Shown here in pieces: positions 1 to 12,700 of a stretch of DNA of 64,000 nucleotides (position 1 is the stretch's first letter; each line of letters starts with the position of its first letter). The DNA comes from Amoebophrya sp. A120 (lineage: Eukaryota > Sar > Dinophyceae > Syndiniales > Amoebophryaceae), in NCBI GenBank assembly GCA_905178155.1, contig CAJINV010000003.1, positions 7,522,601-7,586,600 on the forward strand. The letters run 5' to 3'. The translations under genes and the position numbers were made by a program. The notes beneath the pieces were generated by a model. It saw only the letters and a list, made by a program, of their open reading frames with translations, was not told the DNA's origin and did not search any database.

Positions 1-909
1 GTATTGACATTGCTGTCTCCAACTTTCTAAACGAAACCTGGTGGTTGCATGGGTGGGTACAACGGAAACGGGTAGGCGCTCTTATTACGTGATAATAAAC
101 TAGAAGTCAATTGCTTCTAAGTTAGGGATAGCGGTGGCCAGGGATACCGATATTCATATTGTTCGACAAAACATACTATCAGGGGTCGTCCGTTTCGAAG
201 TGGCTGTCGAAAATGGCACGCGACATTGACCATCACGAGTTGCGATTCGTAGCTAAACTTTTCGATCGAAGACCGCTCAGTGTTCTCGAATTCGACGCTC
301 ACTACAATGCGAACGTTGCTCGCAAACAACTATACGCATGAATATCGCTCCCCTCGTCTCTCTCAATTCCTTCGCGCAAGAAATGCATCGAATTACTCAA
401 TTATATATAAGAGAATAGTTCCTTTCGAGTATTTTGGTTTTGAAAATGAACCCACTACCGAGGCAGCTAGTCCTTCTAGTCAACAGTGCGGGCTCTACAC
501 TCGCGACCAAGCCAGCGAGTAGCGTACGTCAGCTTAAGCATGAACGTGTTCATGATCATGACGCACACTTACACTAGTTGTACCTATTCCTGCATTGTTG
601 CACACACTGCTGCAGGCAATCTAGAAGAAGATGACAAAGATCCCATTTCCAGTCAGGATGTTTCTCAAGCATCGCGATGTACTCTGACTTAGCAGTTGCA
701 ATCGCAACTGCATCGCATTTATTCATTGTTTTCATCAACTACAGCTATATTCATTGCTTTGAACGCCATGATTAGTGACCACAACATAGCTGGGACCAGA
801 GGTAGTCACAGGACCGCAGGGATCACGATGCGGCGGGAAAGACTTGGAAAAGAAAACTATCTCCACTGACTGGAAAACATAAAGCGACTTCGCACCCTGA
901 TAAGGCTCT
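1..909. other. Non-coding flank downstream of the SWEET gene
   Basis: Only short, overlapping open frames of 60-110 codons on both strands occur here, with no recognisable domain and no consistent codon bias. This lies downstream of the stop codon of the minus-strand SWEET gene and probably contains its 3' untranslated region. I see no RNA gene or repeat. Confidence 0.5.
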
Positions 910-3258
910 CTATCCACTTTCCCCGGTACCCGCGCACTTGGTGCTATTGAAGCGCGAGCATTCGACGTCGCACTCATTTTCGCTCCCTGCGGCGCTTGCT
1001 GTCCAGCGCCCCGCCGCTGTTGATGTTGGGAAATCGCTCTCAGCTGCATCTTCACTTTGTCCGCAGGACGGCATTTGATGTCCTGTAAAATCTCTTTCGA
1101 TTACTGAGTCGCATGGTTGTACGCAGCGACCGGGTGATGCTCGGGTACTTCTGAGGGAGAAGGACATCAGTAGCGGTTCCTCCGCTTCGCCTGGGCTGAT
1201 GAAGTGGCCGATTTCTGTCGTGAGAGTTCCCTCTTGTTCCTGGGCTCTGGTAGGTTCGTACGCTATCACTCGCACGCGATCGTCCTCGTCGTCAGCATCA
1301 GCCCCGTCGCTCCGCTCTGCCGCGTTGTTCGTGGTTGCTGTGGTCCCGACTTCGGACGGTGTTGTTGCCATAATACTCCGTTCTTTTGCGCCACCCTCTG
1401 CATCGAGAGAAGATGCACCTACAAAAACCTCCCGTGTCGTCCCGGGAGCCCTCACCACGGGAGAAACAAACACGCGGCCGTCTGTTGTTGAGAAATGCCC
1501 GCGCGGCTTTTGCACGCGCGTCGAAGACGCCGCGTAGCCGAATATCAGGTAGCAAGTGAGGAATCCTACCAAAATGCCGACTAGGTTTGGAATCAGGATC
1601 CACCAGTCCTGCAACAACAGACCCGTGGCTAGCCAGAGCCACGAGGAAACAAAGTTGACGACACTGAGCTCGACGGGCATGGAGTCCACGGATCGGGTCT
1701 CTAGCACCGTGGGCAGAGTGGCCAGCGGGCTGAGTGTCACGATTACACTCAGCGTTGCCGACACGCAACCGGAGAGCAGCAGATACTGTTCCACGGGGCG
1801 AATCGCAAAATTGAGAAACTGAAACAGGAAAACGCAAGCGGCGATCAGCACGTAGGTCTGCATGCGACGGAACGTCTTGGAAGTGCGATCGACGAATCGA
1901 AAAAACGTCAGGGAGTAATAGCATCCCATGCAGGCGCCCACCACGTTCGCGTACACCACAATCAGAAATCCGTGGTTCCCCGTGTACCAATACGCAGACA
2001 CTCCATACAAACACCACTGCAGTCCCGTACCTTTCATCAGATTCAGATCAGCTGTACATTCAACCTACAAAGCCACGTGATCGGTTATCAGTACATAGAG
2101 GCGTGGCTACGTGCTCTCTTCAGAGTCAGAGATTACAGCTACTGCAATCATTGTCGTCCAACAACTTGCATCTAACAGTAAATGTGAAACTAAAATCAAA
2201 CTTGAGAAAAATAAAGAATCACACTGACTCTGCACGTCGAAAGACACAACCAAGCTAGAGCATCATGTGCAATACACTTATAACCAAGAAATACACGCAA
2301 TGGCAACGTAAGAAAGCGACTCCTTGCTGCCTGTCAGCTTTTGCGTTTTGATTTGAGACACTTCCGGTAGTGGTGCGAACTGCGTGCACAGGGACGACGC
2401 GATAGACAGACCCTTGATCATACATCCGAAGGTTAGAAACCGCAGCCACCAGAAATACGACCCTGAATGCAGTTTTGGGTTTGCTGTGCTGCTCCGTAAG
2501 AGGAACGAATTGGTTGTGCAGTTCATCCAGTCGATGAGTCACGAATTTCTTACTTCGCGGGCTATGTCTTCCAAAATAAAAGTTGTATCTCGTGCACGGC
2601 GCCACATGCGATGTGCACATTCCTCAGTAAAAATCAAAATAATAAAGCTTCGAACGTTGATACCAAGGCCCCACTTTGGCTCGAGAAGGTGATGCGGTGA
2701 GGATACGGCTGACCAGGATTCGGTGGCTCCCTGCAGCTTCTGTTGCGACATGGACATCACAAGCTTGTTACCAGAACTACGGGTGATTCTGAGGTTCGTT
2801 GCTCCTTTTCCATTCTCAGTGTTCTTGGACCTGGACAGCCCTGTCTCCTTGCTGGCATTGTGCGCCACTGGGTCCGTTTCCGTGTTGGTGTTTCTTTCAC
2901 CACTGAGAAAGTTGCTCGGAAGCACCCCCATGGTCGGCTGGCGGCGCGTGACGCGGCGCGCGTCTTCCAGGAGAACGACTGCGTCGCCCGGAGCGTCGTC
3001 CCCCTTGCGATCGTAGTCGCGCTCGGGTAACGTAGGAAGAGAAATCGAAGAGGCCGCGCCATTGCTACTAGGCTCCTCAAACGGCAGAAAGCTGGCAAGA
3101 GCGTTTTCGTGGCCACTTTGGTGACCGACCGATTGAAGCCGTGGTGTACTAGCGTCCTCCTGCTGCAACACAAAAAAGTCGTTGAAGAATGGAAGTCCGT
3201 TTGCAGTGACGAGGCCGCGGCCGACTGCAACACTGACTGCCACCGTTCGACCTCTCAT
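910..3258 (-). CDS. SWEET (MtN3/saliva) sugar transporter with long N- and C-terminal extensions
   Basis: Predicted bidirectional sugar uniporter of the SWEET family, a membrane protein. Exons seen: 3258-2664, 2462 to about 2284, and about 2023-910. The first intron is canonical (G|GTATC...TTCAG|GG) and stays in phase, joining a roughly 198-residue hydrophilic N-terminal extension to the first helix (SYFWWLRFLTFG). Two MtN3 repeats follow: the first carries FAPLPEV, KLTGSKESLSYVAIACISW and WCLYGVSAYWYTG; the second carries LSPLATLPTV, SVDSMPVELSVVNFVSSW and PNLVGILVGFL. Together they give the seven helices expected of eukaryotic SWEETs. A C-terminal tail of about 190 residues is acidic and Ser-rich, and far longer than usual. 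The start at 3258 is the first ATG of the open frame; an upstream exon is possible because the frame stays open to about 3370. The second intron has no clear GT-AG boundary that keeps the frame. Confidence 0.85.
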
Positions 3259-4245
3259 GAGCTCCTTCTTGAAGGAACTTAAGTCCGTCGACACCGAGCT
3301 GGAAGATGGAGCGATCTCCTTGGTAAGGAAACGAGCCGAACTCAGCCAAACGTGGTGTAATATTGCCTAACGCTGCGTTCGTCCAGCTCTCCTCCTCACT
3401 CCCTACCAGTACGTAGTTGCTGTTCGCGCACAAGAAAAAAACCTGTGGGCGAACTTAGAATACTGTCCCTGCTACGGTGCTCTATGTAGTCAGCCCACAT
3501 TGATGCTAGCACTGGCGCGCTGGCACGCCCCCATCGTCATCCGCCATTTTTTCGGGGCCGGTTCTCCTCCACCGGCTCAAAACCTTCCGGCATCCGCCAC
3601 GCCGAAGAAAGCCAACGCGGTGCACTTACTAGGCGTAGGCACAAGCTGCATGGAAAAACTGTGGCCGGAGCTTGCGTTCCGGCAGCGGGATCGGCTACAA
3701 AGCAAAACCACGCATCTGCAGCTCTGTGAGCGCGCATTTCTTCGTTCATCTCACTTAAGTTGTCCACAACACTCTCTCTCCCGACGAGAGGTTACGTGCT
3801 CTCGTTGCGATACAACACCTCATGTTGCGGTGCACACTCTCAGACGTAGATGAAATTCCACATTGCACGTACCATTGAGCTTTATTGAAGTGCAGTTCAC
3901 GAAAGGAAAAACCGCTGCCGCGCCCGCGGAGCAATCATCGCACCAGAGAAGAAACCACTCCGTCCCCCCGTTGATTGCAGACAGAGAATGACGAATCTCT
4001 TTGTTCTATTGATTCCTTCGTGTTGATCGTCGTGTTTTGTATGTAAGAAGCACAACGCTTCGGCTGCGTCTCTCGTCGGAGCAGCCATGAATCAGATAAG
4101 AAACGCGGTTGCGCAAAAAGAAAGAATGAAGTGTCTGGAGACATCAAAAGTGGAGGGATGTCTAGACGTCTGCTGGTGAGGTTTTCATGATTTTTGCCAA
4201 AATTGCGACATGCAATATTTCAAAAATAACTTCGGTCTGGTTTAT
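3259..4245. other. Intergenic stretch upstream of SWEET
   Basis: Contains short open frames on both strands (for example a minus-strand frame at 3767-3537 and one at 3433-3149 overlapping the SWEET first exon). Any of these could be a 5' exon of SWEET, but none shows a recognisable domain. From 3860 to 4245 I see only AT-rich sequence, probably the 3' region of the ARL2BP gene. Confidence 0.4.
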
Positions 4246-5358
4246 TCATTTGATTTTACCACAGAGTGCGAAGTCTAAGTCTGGCCTGGCATCCCCATCG
4301 GGGTCTTCATCTTGGTGAATCGTAGCAGCACCACCAGTGACCCGTAGCAACTCCTGGCCTCCCGTCACGCCATTTTGCTTGTGTGTGAGCATTAGCTGCT
4401 TGAACGTCGAAAAGTCGTTCACGCTCAGGAGCAACTCGAGAACCTGTATCCGCGTGATCGAGAACATTGATTTGCATAGGAGCAATTGCCTCGGGCTCCC
4501 GGCGGGGGCCATCTCACGTACACAGCTGCATCACGCAAGAAGCACAACAACTTCAGGAATGAGAAAGGAACGAACGCGTGTTTTTCTTATTTCAGCTGTT
4601 CCTACCTCTTCCACGATCTCGTCTTCGATCTTGGCCTCTCGTTCCCCAAGCAGCTGCAAAAAATCCTGCATGCGGAAGCCGTCGATGGCTTCGCGTAACT
4701 TCAGTTCAAGGTAACTTTCGATTGTCTTTGTCCATTTGGAAAAAATCTCGGTGTATTCCAGCTTATTCTCTTCGTTGTCCGCGAAAGACTGACAGTGCGT
4801 CTTGCCTGTATATTTTATCAATCTTGCACTTCTCTTTTTTCAAAACACGAGGGAATATTGCGGAATCTTGAAATTATAAGTATGGTTGCATCCGAACTAA
4901 GTAAAGTCGAGCGGGTTTTATTTCCTTTGCGCCTCGTCCAAGAGCGAAGCGCAATGATTGATGATCACCTGATAATTTCGGAGACGGTATAATGCTCTTG
5001 AATGATTTTTGCGGGAAAACAAATGATCGAATGATGAAATACAGAAATCTGTCATGGTTTTCTGGAACTGATCCGAAACCACAATGTCCTCCAGTGCCCC
5101 AACGATGGCATCGAATTGATCGTCAGCCAGGGTGTGCGCCTCGGTGTCGCCGATGCAAAAGTCTTCGTCTTCGCCGCCGTCGTCGCGGCACAGGTCCCCC
5201 ACGACAGGAAGATCATGGCCGTCCTCGTCATCGTCTCGCTCGCCCGAGTCCACAATGTCCTCGAAATCGTCCTCCTCAGCAAAATCAACATCCGCCGCTA
5301 CCTGTTTCGCAGCGGACGGCCCGACTGCTTTGCTGTTGCCGACGAAAAGATCCGGCAT
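4246..5358 (-). CDS. ARL2BP: ARL2-binding protein (BART domain), ARL2BP homologue
   Basis: Effector of the small GTPases ARL2/ARL3, associated in other eukaryotes with cilia and mitochondria. Exons: 5358-5020, 4788-4606, 4443-4246. After an acidic stretch the BART domain begins (FDAIVGALEDIVVSDQFQ), continues in exon 2 (DNEENKLEYTEIFSKW, YLELKLREAIDGFRM, LLGEREAKIEDEIVEE) and ends in exon 3 (VLELLLSVNDFSTFKQLML). This order and spacing match human ARL2BP. Intron 2 is canonical (GAG|GTAGG...ACAG|GTT). Intron 1 keeps the frame only if the last exon base is the G of the apparent GT, that is TTTG|TTTTC...CAG|TCT, so its donor looks non-canonical. The start ATG is the only one before the acidic region. 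About 240 residues, longer than human because of the N-terminal acidic extension and a C-terminal tail. Confidence 0.88.
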
Positions 5359-5850
5359 CTTCGCACGGAGGATGTGATTAGTAGTCGTCTGCACAATAAA
5401 GTGAAAATGAATGTTGCCAGGAACGCTAGGCGCAAAACTTTCAAAACGTGGGCCCTTCTGGACCTGCAGTTTGGGCACAGTTTCGCGCGGCTTTCACTCA
5501 AGGTGGTTCCTCTCAAATTAGCGCCTGGCAACGTGCGTGTTTTATTGTTGCTGCTTTCCATTCGGTCTGCGCAGCGTCAATATGTTGTCAAGATGTCCCG
5601 GTGAATAAACCGTCGGTGGTGACCGGTACCGAGTTCTTTTGTTTCCCTAGCTTGTGATCGATTGCAGATGTACCATGCGACTTATTATAGTAGTAGAACA
5701 TGGACAGACCGTTGTCACAGGGGCACGTTTTACAGTGCCGTCACATGAAGGACATCTTGTATACTGATTCTAGTACTCTCTATGACGCAGTGTGATGAAA
5801 ATCGAGCGATCAACGCGCCTGCACAAACCAATCTTCAGACGGTCTCAGAT
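5359..5850. other. Intergenic between ARL2BP and the NnrU gene
   Basis: About 490 bases with short frames only. No domain, repeat or RNA gene seen. Presumably the 5' region of ARL2BP and the 3' region of the NnrU-domain gene. Confidence 0.4.
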
Positions 5851-7267
5851 TTATTTGCGGAAATGCGTTATCGCATACAGTAAAACGCCCGCGGCTGCCA
5901 CACACGTGTTCGTCGGCTTTACTTCGTTCAACATAGGCAGAAACTCTTGCTCTCCCATCACGATAGCCAAAAAAGGAATGTGACTTGTGAGCGGCCAGTC
6001 CGCACCGTGATGCGACAACATGTCTCCGCCCAGCTGCCTGCGAAAGCGAGAGTCCATGTGCCATCCAAGAAAGCAAACACAAGGCAGCAGGCCCGCGAAT
6101 AAACAGACCTCTGTTGCGAATGGGGTGCGCAACGCGCAACCGAGCGAAAGAAGCGCCAGCGACCAGAGCGATGCATGTCGGGTAATGCGCCTCACACCGT
6201 ATACCGTTGTCACCTGCTGGCTCTGGCGCTCGCGTTCCCTGTCAGCGGCAAAATCCATCGGGCACAGACCTCGTAAGCAAAATGTGGAATTCGAATTGAA
6301 ATTTTCGAACCGGTCAGTTTCCTCTTGCTAAAGCGGTTTCGGCGCTCCGCGCTTGTTGCTCAAACCAATAGTCACAGATCCTACTTGATACACGCTTCCT
6401 TGTGTCCGAACTACCTGCTCCTGGCAAACCGAATCTATCAAGAAACTCTACTGTACTTGCGCGCCTTGCCGCCGCTTTGCTTTCCGGCTGCAGTGCGTCA
6501 TCACCAGAATCGCGGGCGACGGGGGGGACAAGCAAATCGCCGAGAAATGAAATTGGGTTGCGCAGGGACGGCAATACCTGGGCCAGCCCGACTGCGCCCA
6601 ACAGGGAAGTGACAACGCTCGCGGTTCGCATAGTGCGGGTGACCTGCCAGAGCCGAGGGCCTTGCCGCCGGCCGTGTCTGAGGTAGCCGAGCGCGATGCA
6701 ACCCAGGGACAGTGTGCTACCTGTATTATACAGAAAATGGTACCCCGCGTCCCCCGCCTTTGCGATAATCCACTGTCGGTTCTCGGAGAGAACGAGATTT
6801 TCCACTGTGAAGAACAGCCAGCCACCGAGAATCAATCGGACTCCGCGGTGTTGCCAGAATGACGACCAGGTCCAGGTGCCATCTTCATCCTCACTATATG
6901 CGCCTGCTGAGCTTGAGGAGGATCCTCCTTGCGGGGGCGCGCTAGCGGAGGGAAGTTCGTGGTGCGAGGTCGGCTGCGCGGCCGTGCCCGCGACGGGGTG
7001 CAGACCCGAAGTCGCAACGGCTCGCAACGAAGACGAATCCACACTCGAGGACAGAAACCGCTTCGAAGATGATACTGAGGCGAGGTTCTCGACGAAGGTG
7101 ATTCCGCCGTTGCACTCGGCTGCTCCCATCTGGTGCAGTCCGGAGACACAGAACTTACCTCGGGGGTGTGCCAAGCCCTGGCAGGCCATTCGAGCAACGG
7201 ACGCCTGGCCGCCAGCCATCTTGGCCTTTTTTGCAACCAGTGCGACCCGCATCATACCGTCCTGCAT
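5851..7267 (-). CDS. NnrU-domain membrane protein (Z-ISO/NnrU family), probably organelle-targeted
   Basis: Exons 7267-6322 and 6269-5851. The first about 150 residues are Ala/Ser-rich with basic residues and several Met (MMRVALVAKKAKM), suggesting an organelle transit peptide. Hydrophobic segments follow (GVRLILGGWLFFTVENLVL, LSLGCIALGYL, SVVTSLLGAVGLAQVL). Exon 2 contains the family hallmark YGVRRITRHASLWSLAL followed by two more hydrophobic stretches. In the family this RxTRHPxxW-type motif carries the heme-ligand histidine of 15-cis-zeta-carotene isomerase and the NnrU core; the usual Pro is Ala here. The family link is clear; carotenoid activity cannot be inferred. The intron is only 52 bp, starts GAAAC rather than GT, and lies between GAGG direct repeats. 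The ATG at 7267 is the first in frame. Confidence 0.75.
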
Positions 7268-7786
7268 GCACTGCGAAGAAATCGGAACTTGTAGAAGCAG
7301 AAGGGAACTACAACTACAACTTACTATTGTCGCTTGTATAGACAAAAAAGTAAACGGCGCACCACACACGAAACTGCCTGGTGCAATTCCTCAAATGTTG
7401 CAGGAGCGCCGGTAGCTGTAATCGAAAAGATCTACGGCAATGAACCTCTTCGATTACCCTGAAACCTGTGATCGGCAATAGGTGGCCTCCAAAGAAACAG
7501 GCCGAGAAAAGAATGCGTCAGGCAGCGCTGCAAAACGACTCAAAGGTGAGTGCATGCCTGCAGGCCTGGCTTTCAGGATACTCATTCTCACTTTACCAAT
7601 GCGAACAGCGCTCGCCTTCTGCAGCTCCAGCTGCAAATGTATGAGATTACACACGAAGCGTGAAAGAATGATCGGGTGTTCACGTTGCCACCAGAACCTC
7701 TGCGAAAATACGAAAACATCTGCCTCGTGTTGAGGCAGAATCGACATACCTTCGAGTGAGAGATCACCGCTCTCACCCGAATACCA
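7268..7786. other. Intergenic between NnrU and W-D repeat genes
   Basis: Contains a minus-strand frame at 7747-7454 of 97 codons with no recognisable domain; it lies just downstream of the W-D repeat stop codon and most likely is 3' untranslated sequence. Confidence 0.4.
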
Positions 7787-9336
7787 TTACACATGGAGAA
7801 TCCTAAGCTGCCCGTCCCGCGTAGTGCATGCCACAAGTCGTGGCTCCGATTGTGCAAAGACGGCACTGGTGCACGGGGAATCCAAAAGCAGGTCGAGCGT
7901 ATCGGATATGCGCAAAAAACCTCTTTGCGACCGCCGGCAGAACCCACCCAACGCAAGGCTGGACTTCGACGATATCTGACAACTGGTAACACGCATTCCG
8001 GCTGGCGCTTCTTGTTGTGAGAAACCAGCGTCGCCAGACGGCTCTGTAAATTGCATTTGACATAGGTTTAGGGACAGCGGGACGACAACCGCATATTATT
8101 ATCTTCGGTTTTGCTTAGTCATTGTTCTAGCGAAAAGTAGAAGCCGATGCTGCAATGACATTCAGTGCAGCATACGAGAGAAAATGACTACCTGGTTTTC
8201 CAAGTTGAAGTCCCGGCCCCATGCGTCGGAGATCAAAGCATTGCAGTCCCGACCCTTCACTGTAGCTTCCCGCGACTATTACAGACCCGCTTACGTCCAG
8301 CGCAGCAGGACCCAAGAGTGAAGGCCCGTAAACACCTGCATATTTATGAGGCTTGATGTTGATGCAATGTGAAGATGAGAAATCGACAATATCCCGACAT
8401 TCACATTACGAACGGAAGCTACAAAAGAGTGGTAGTACGTAGAATTAGAACTGCTCTTCGTACTATGTATGCTGCGCGAGCCTTTTCGAAGATCCCAAAA
8501 CTGCAAAGTGCAATCCCAGCCCCCGGTTGCAAGAAGGTTTCCGTCAAGGAACTTGCATGCGCAGACACGACTGCTGTGTCCGCCACCGTTTTTGTCGCTC
8601 CGCTGGAGCGTTTGCCGCTTCTTTTTTGTCATTTCGTCGAACACAAATACCTCCGGTTCCTTTCCGCCCGTTGCAAAAGAGGCACCTCAAGCGATTTCGG
8701 GAGCGAAGCGATACCGATCGAAAACAAAAAGTGGAGGAGCGTCGGAAATAGCGCACTGATGAAAACTCCGAGCTGCAAAGCCTTCCAAAGTTCGAAAATA
8801 CGCCACTAACTTAAGTAATTGCATTTATTCACTGTCAGCACCTTCGTCTCTATCTTACCGTCAGGTGCATAGTCGATGCACAACAGAGCGGGAAGACTCG
8901 TGCCGGCATCGTCGTCGCTGGTCTTTCCTGCCTCGGCATAGGCGTTGACCTCGCCGAGTGAACGGCCGGTTGCAGCATGAAATTGCTGTAGGTGCCCGTC
9001 CGTCCGACACATAGTGAGCACGCTCTTCTGCGATATCTGTCCGCTCTCTGGGCGCCAGCTGAATGCCACACTCACCACTTTTTCCGACGTGCTCAGCTGA
9101 TCGCCCGTCGAACTGCACTGCAGTGGCGTCTTAAACGGTACGTAATCGACCCTATAATCTTCACCCGAGAGGCTGGAGGACGAAGAACTCGACTTCTGCC
9201 GCTGCAGCACGTGAATGCAACCACTACCATCCGAGGCCGCAATGAAGTCCGCCGACGGAGAAAATTGCGCAAGATACAGGCCGTCCTTCGTTCCGGAGCA
9301 CAATTCGTGCACAGAACAGGCTGGAGATCTGCTCAT
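7787..9336 (-). CDS. W-D (WD40) repeat protein
   Basis: Four exons with phase-consistent junctions: 9336-8859, 8685-8482, 8335-8192, 8043-7787. Joined, they encode about 360 residues forming W-D repeats, a beta-propeller protein-interaction scaffold. Visible repeat cores: LAQFSPSADFIAASDGSG, DYAPDGASFATGGKEPEV, ACKFLDGNLLATGGWDCT followed by LQFWDLRKG, ALDVSGSVIVAGSYSEGS followed by LQCFDLRR, and a last strand LVACTTRDGQLRI. Introns 1 and 3 are GT-AG; intron 2 is GC-AG (AAAAG|GC...TGCAG|GT). The exon 1/2 join falls exactly inside a repeat (PDG|ASFATGG), which supports the model. The specific family is not recognised; a poly-Ser insertion sits near residue 50. The start is the first ATG of the exon, though an upstream exon cannot be excluded. 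Confidence 0.82.
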
Positions 9337-9727
9337 GATGTACGTGTGTATCTGTTTCTGCTCTTCCTCAAATGCTACTGCTGGTGCTAGAGCCCGCTAC
9401 AAGAAAAATAGAATAATCGTAACAAGCGAAGTCCTAAACTGCAATCGTGGTCCAACGCCTATACAAATATACCGCCCGTGCTCAGCGGTCCTCCTTGCTT
9501 CTCCCTCTGGCTTTCTAGTTCTCTCCCTACTTGTTTACTGTACTTCTTATTTGCAACAATATTTTCTCCGTATCTGCAAAATGCACTCAACGCCATTTCG
9601 GGCGCAGCTGTAGAAGTAGAACCCAACAAGTACTCACAGCGCAAGCCGAAGGCGGCGGTCAAGTTGATGTGTGCGTGATTAACGGAGACACCTTCAAAAA
9701 AGGTTATTTCCCCGGACTTTTACCAAT
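9337..9727. other. Intergenic between W-D repeat and GOST genes
   Basis: Fewer than 400 bases. Short frames only, no repeat or motif recognised; probably contains the 3' end of the GOST transcript. Confidence 0.4.
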
Positions 9728-12700
9728 CTACTCAAGCGCCCCCTGTGCCATAGCGCTAGAATGAGAAATGTGGTCGTTCCTAGTACTTTTTGCAGCAGCC
9801 TGAGCTCTGGACGGAGATGTTCTTTTCTGCTCAGTGGACGTTTCTCGACGAGCCGCGCCATCGGTTGTTGCGGCAACCGCTACGACTTCATCGTCGTCAA
9901 CATCTTCAACCACTTCAGGGCTTGCGTCCCTTATTGTTATTTCCTGGTCGTTTGATAGCATGGGCTTTCCGATGGCAGCTGACATTTCGACGGTTCCACC
10001 ATCCTCTTCGTCTTCGTTCACACGCAAGTGTGTGTAGGAAAGGTACCGGCTTTCTCCGTGTGGCCTCCAGAGAATGCAGATTGCCGACAGAAGAAGGAAA
10101 TGCATCAAGTGCGGCACGAAATCGGTGAACCACCAGCGCGACTTCCAATTGTGCGCCAGATCAACCGGCCGCACCATAGCAATTTCGTACCCTAGAATGA
10201 GAAACGTCGCAGCGCAGAGGGGAAAAAGCACACACCGCAGAAACTTTTGGTAGACCTTGTTTTTTTTTGTCGTGAAAATTCAATTCTTGCTCTTGGCCGC
10301 ACACATTCATGTGTTGAAATCATAACCCAGCGCAGAACTACTTCAGAGACAGTACATCAAGCAGACGCGTCTACGAATGTATAAACTGTGAAAAACCGAA
10401 AGCAAAGCGATATCTTCATCGCTCTTCAATCATTTGACGAAATTACGTACTGACCTCTTCTTTGGCTCTTTGTTTTTGTTTCCGCAACGTGTCGATGGTC
10501 GCGAACAAAGCAGCCAGGATCCAGAGAAAAAAGAAGCCAACAATCAAACTCGGTGGAAACATGACCAGAAGAACGCTGCTTTCTTCCCAACCCGTTCGTG
10601 TGCCTTTTGAAAAAGTTCAATTTGCGGTTTCTGTTTTTACCTGCTAGACATGCGAGAAGCTCCACACTGAAATTAGGATGGACGGTTTAGTTGGGGTGCC
10701 CTAGTATGATGATAGATTCCATTCTGATGTTTCGGACTCAGACTAGTAATGAAAAAAACCAAACTGAATGCTCGTCGATTACATTGAAAAACAGAGTGAA
10801 CTCCAGCAAAACGTCTGTTTTTACGGTACCGGTATTTTCCATGTTAGCGGTGGTCTTCCGAAAGGTATCAGTCAATACATAAACGGCGAAAAGCAACACC
10901 ATGGCAGCACGCTTCTCTGCGCGCACCGACGGCTTTGCGACCCCAACGCCCATGCTCGCCAAAAGCAGCAACACAAACGACGTTCCTTGTTTGAAGGCGG
11001 TCGCCGCGGACGCGAAGAAAACCATCCCGTGCCAACGATACCCAACAAAGTTCCAGTGTGCGTAGCAAAGATACCACGCTATGGCCTCCAGCAGCGCAAC
11101 ACCTATCGCCACCGTGACGTAGTGGTGAATGGTGAGCAGGTTACTACTTGATGGCGAAGCCACAGGATCGGTGGGTGAGAACGCCCCGGTGGCCGAGGCC
11201 ACCGCACTCACGGTATTTGCCAACATGTCGTTCCCGCTGTTGGCCGCGGCGGTGGAGAGCACCTGGACTTGCTCCTTGTACTGTGCGTAGTAGTAGATGC
11301 GGACAACCCATACCAACAGAAGGATCAGGTAAGTCATGCACAACAACCCGTAGAAGGGCACCTTGGGCATGTGCATCGCCGGAAGGTACCACCCGCGACG
11401 GCGTCGAAATGACGGCGACAGCCACATCCCAGCCTCTGCCAGTAGCCGGTTGTCATTTTCGACAACATCAACATGTTGTTGATCGTGCTTGATATAATCA
11501 TGGCCAGAAATGTCACTAGTTGCACCGGCTCGCTGCTGCACCATATCCAGAAGTTTTCTATCTGCTCCGACATGCCCCTCTGTAGTCTCCTCCAACGTAA
11601 GCTGCTTCCTTTTTGGCGGCGCTTCGTTCCCTTCTTGGAGAGCCGGGGAGGATGTGGAATAGGTGATAATGTTCAATTCTCCGGACTGAAACCGATAGTG
11701 CGTGGCACTACGACGACCGCAGTTGGACAACGCAATGAAATAGAATCCCGGGCGCAGAGACGAGCTAGTGCTTGTTACTACACGACCAGCAGAAGCAGAT
11801 GAACCCAGAATGCGTTCGTAATTTACGGGTGCAGTGGTGCTCGGTGCCAAAATATCCCAACTGAAAAGGTCTAGCGGAGAGTCGCTGGTCTGCAGCCCCT
11901 CTCCCACGGCGGAGGAAGGAGGCAGAAATTTCCCGACAAAAGTCTCGCCCGCGGCCTCGCAGTCCTCCTTTGTCTTGCAACAGAAGCGGTCTGGATATGG
12001 AAGCGTCAGGTTTGAAATCGTCAAAGTTGAAATAATTTGTAATGCATAAAATGCATGACCCGAGGCACGTGTGTTGCAGAGCAGGCAAGTGAGGCCGATT
12101 GTAAGCCTGTTTGGGGTTACAGCTTGAGCTGCTAAAGTAGCATGAGAAAATCACTCTTCTTTGCCTGAACAGCATGACAAAGTGGATTTAGGGACCGCCG
12201 AAATTTGTCATGCGCCACTTGGAAACTGGGTTCCAACTGGCATCCATTCTATGCATGACAAATTATTTCAACTTTGACGATTTCAAACCTGACACATCCA
12301 TACTGGATTCAGATGGGCTAACCGCGATGCGTGTACCAGGTGAATCTGGAGCCCCTTAGGAAACTTTGCTTTCTTCGATATGCATTGCAAATATGTCTGG
12401 GTCTGGAAGGTTGGAACTTGTGATGCTAACTTTGGACTCTAAAAAAATCTGTATTGCATGACCAGCAAGAGGAGCCCAGTTTGTGCTACGCGGGGAGGGC
12501 ATTTGTCATGCGGAATAGGCATCAGGAAGGCCTCTAAAAATCTGTGATGCTAGGGCTTCCATGACAGACATTCTGTGTCATGCAAAAACAGCATGACAAG
12601 TCTCGGACTCTTCCAGACCCAGACATTTTTACAATTGATATTCGAGCTGTCAGCAACAAACCTTTCTTCCCCATCCTGCCTTACGACCTGGACGTCTTGC

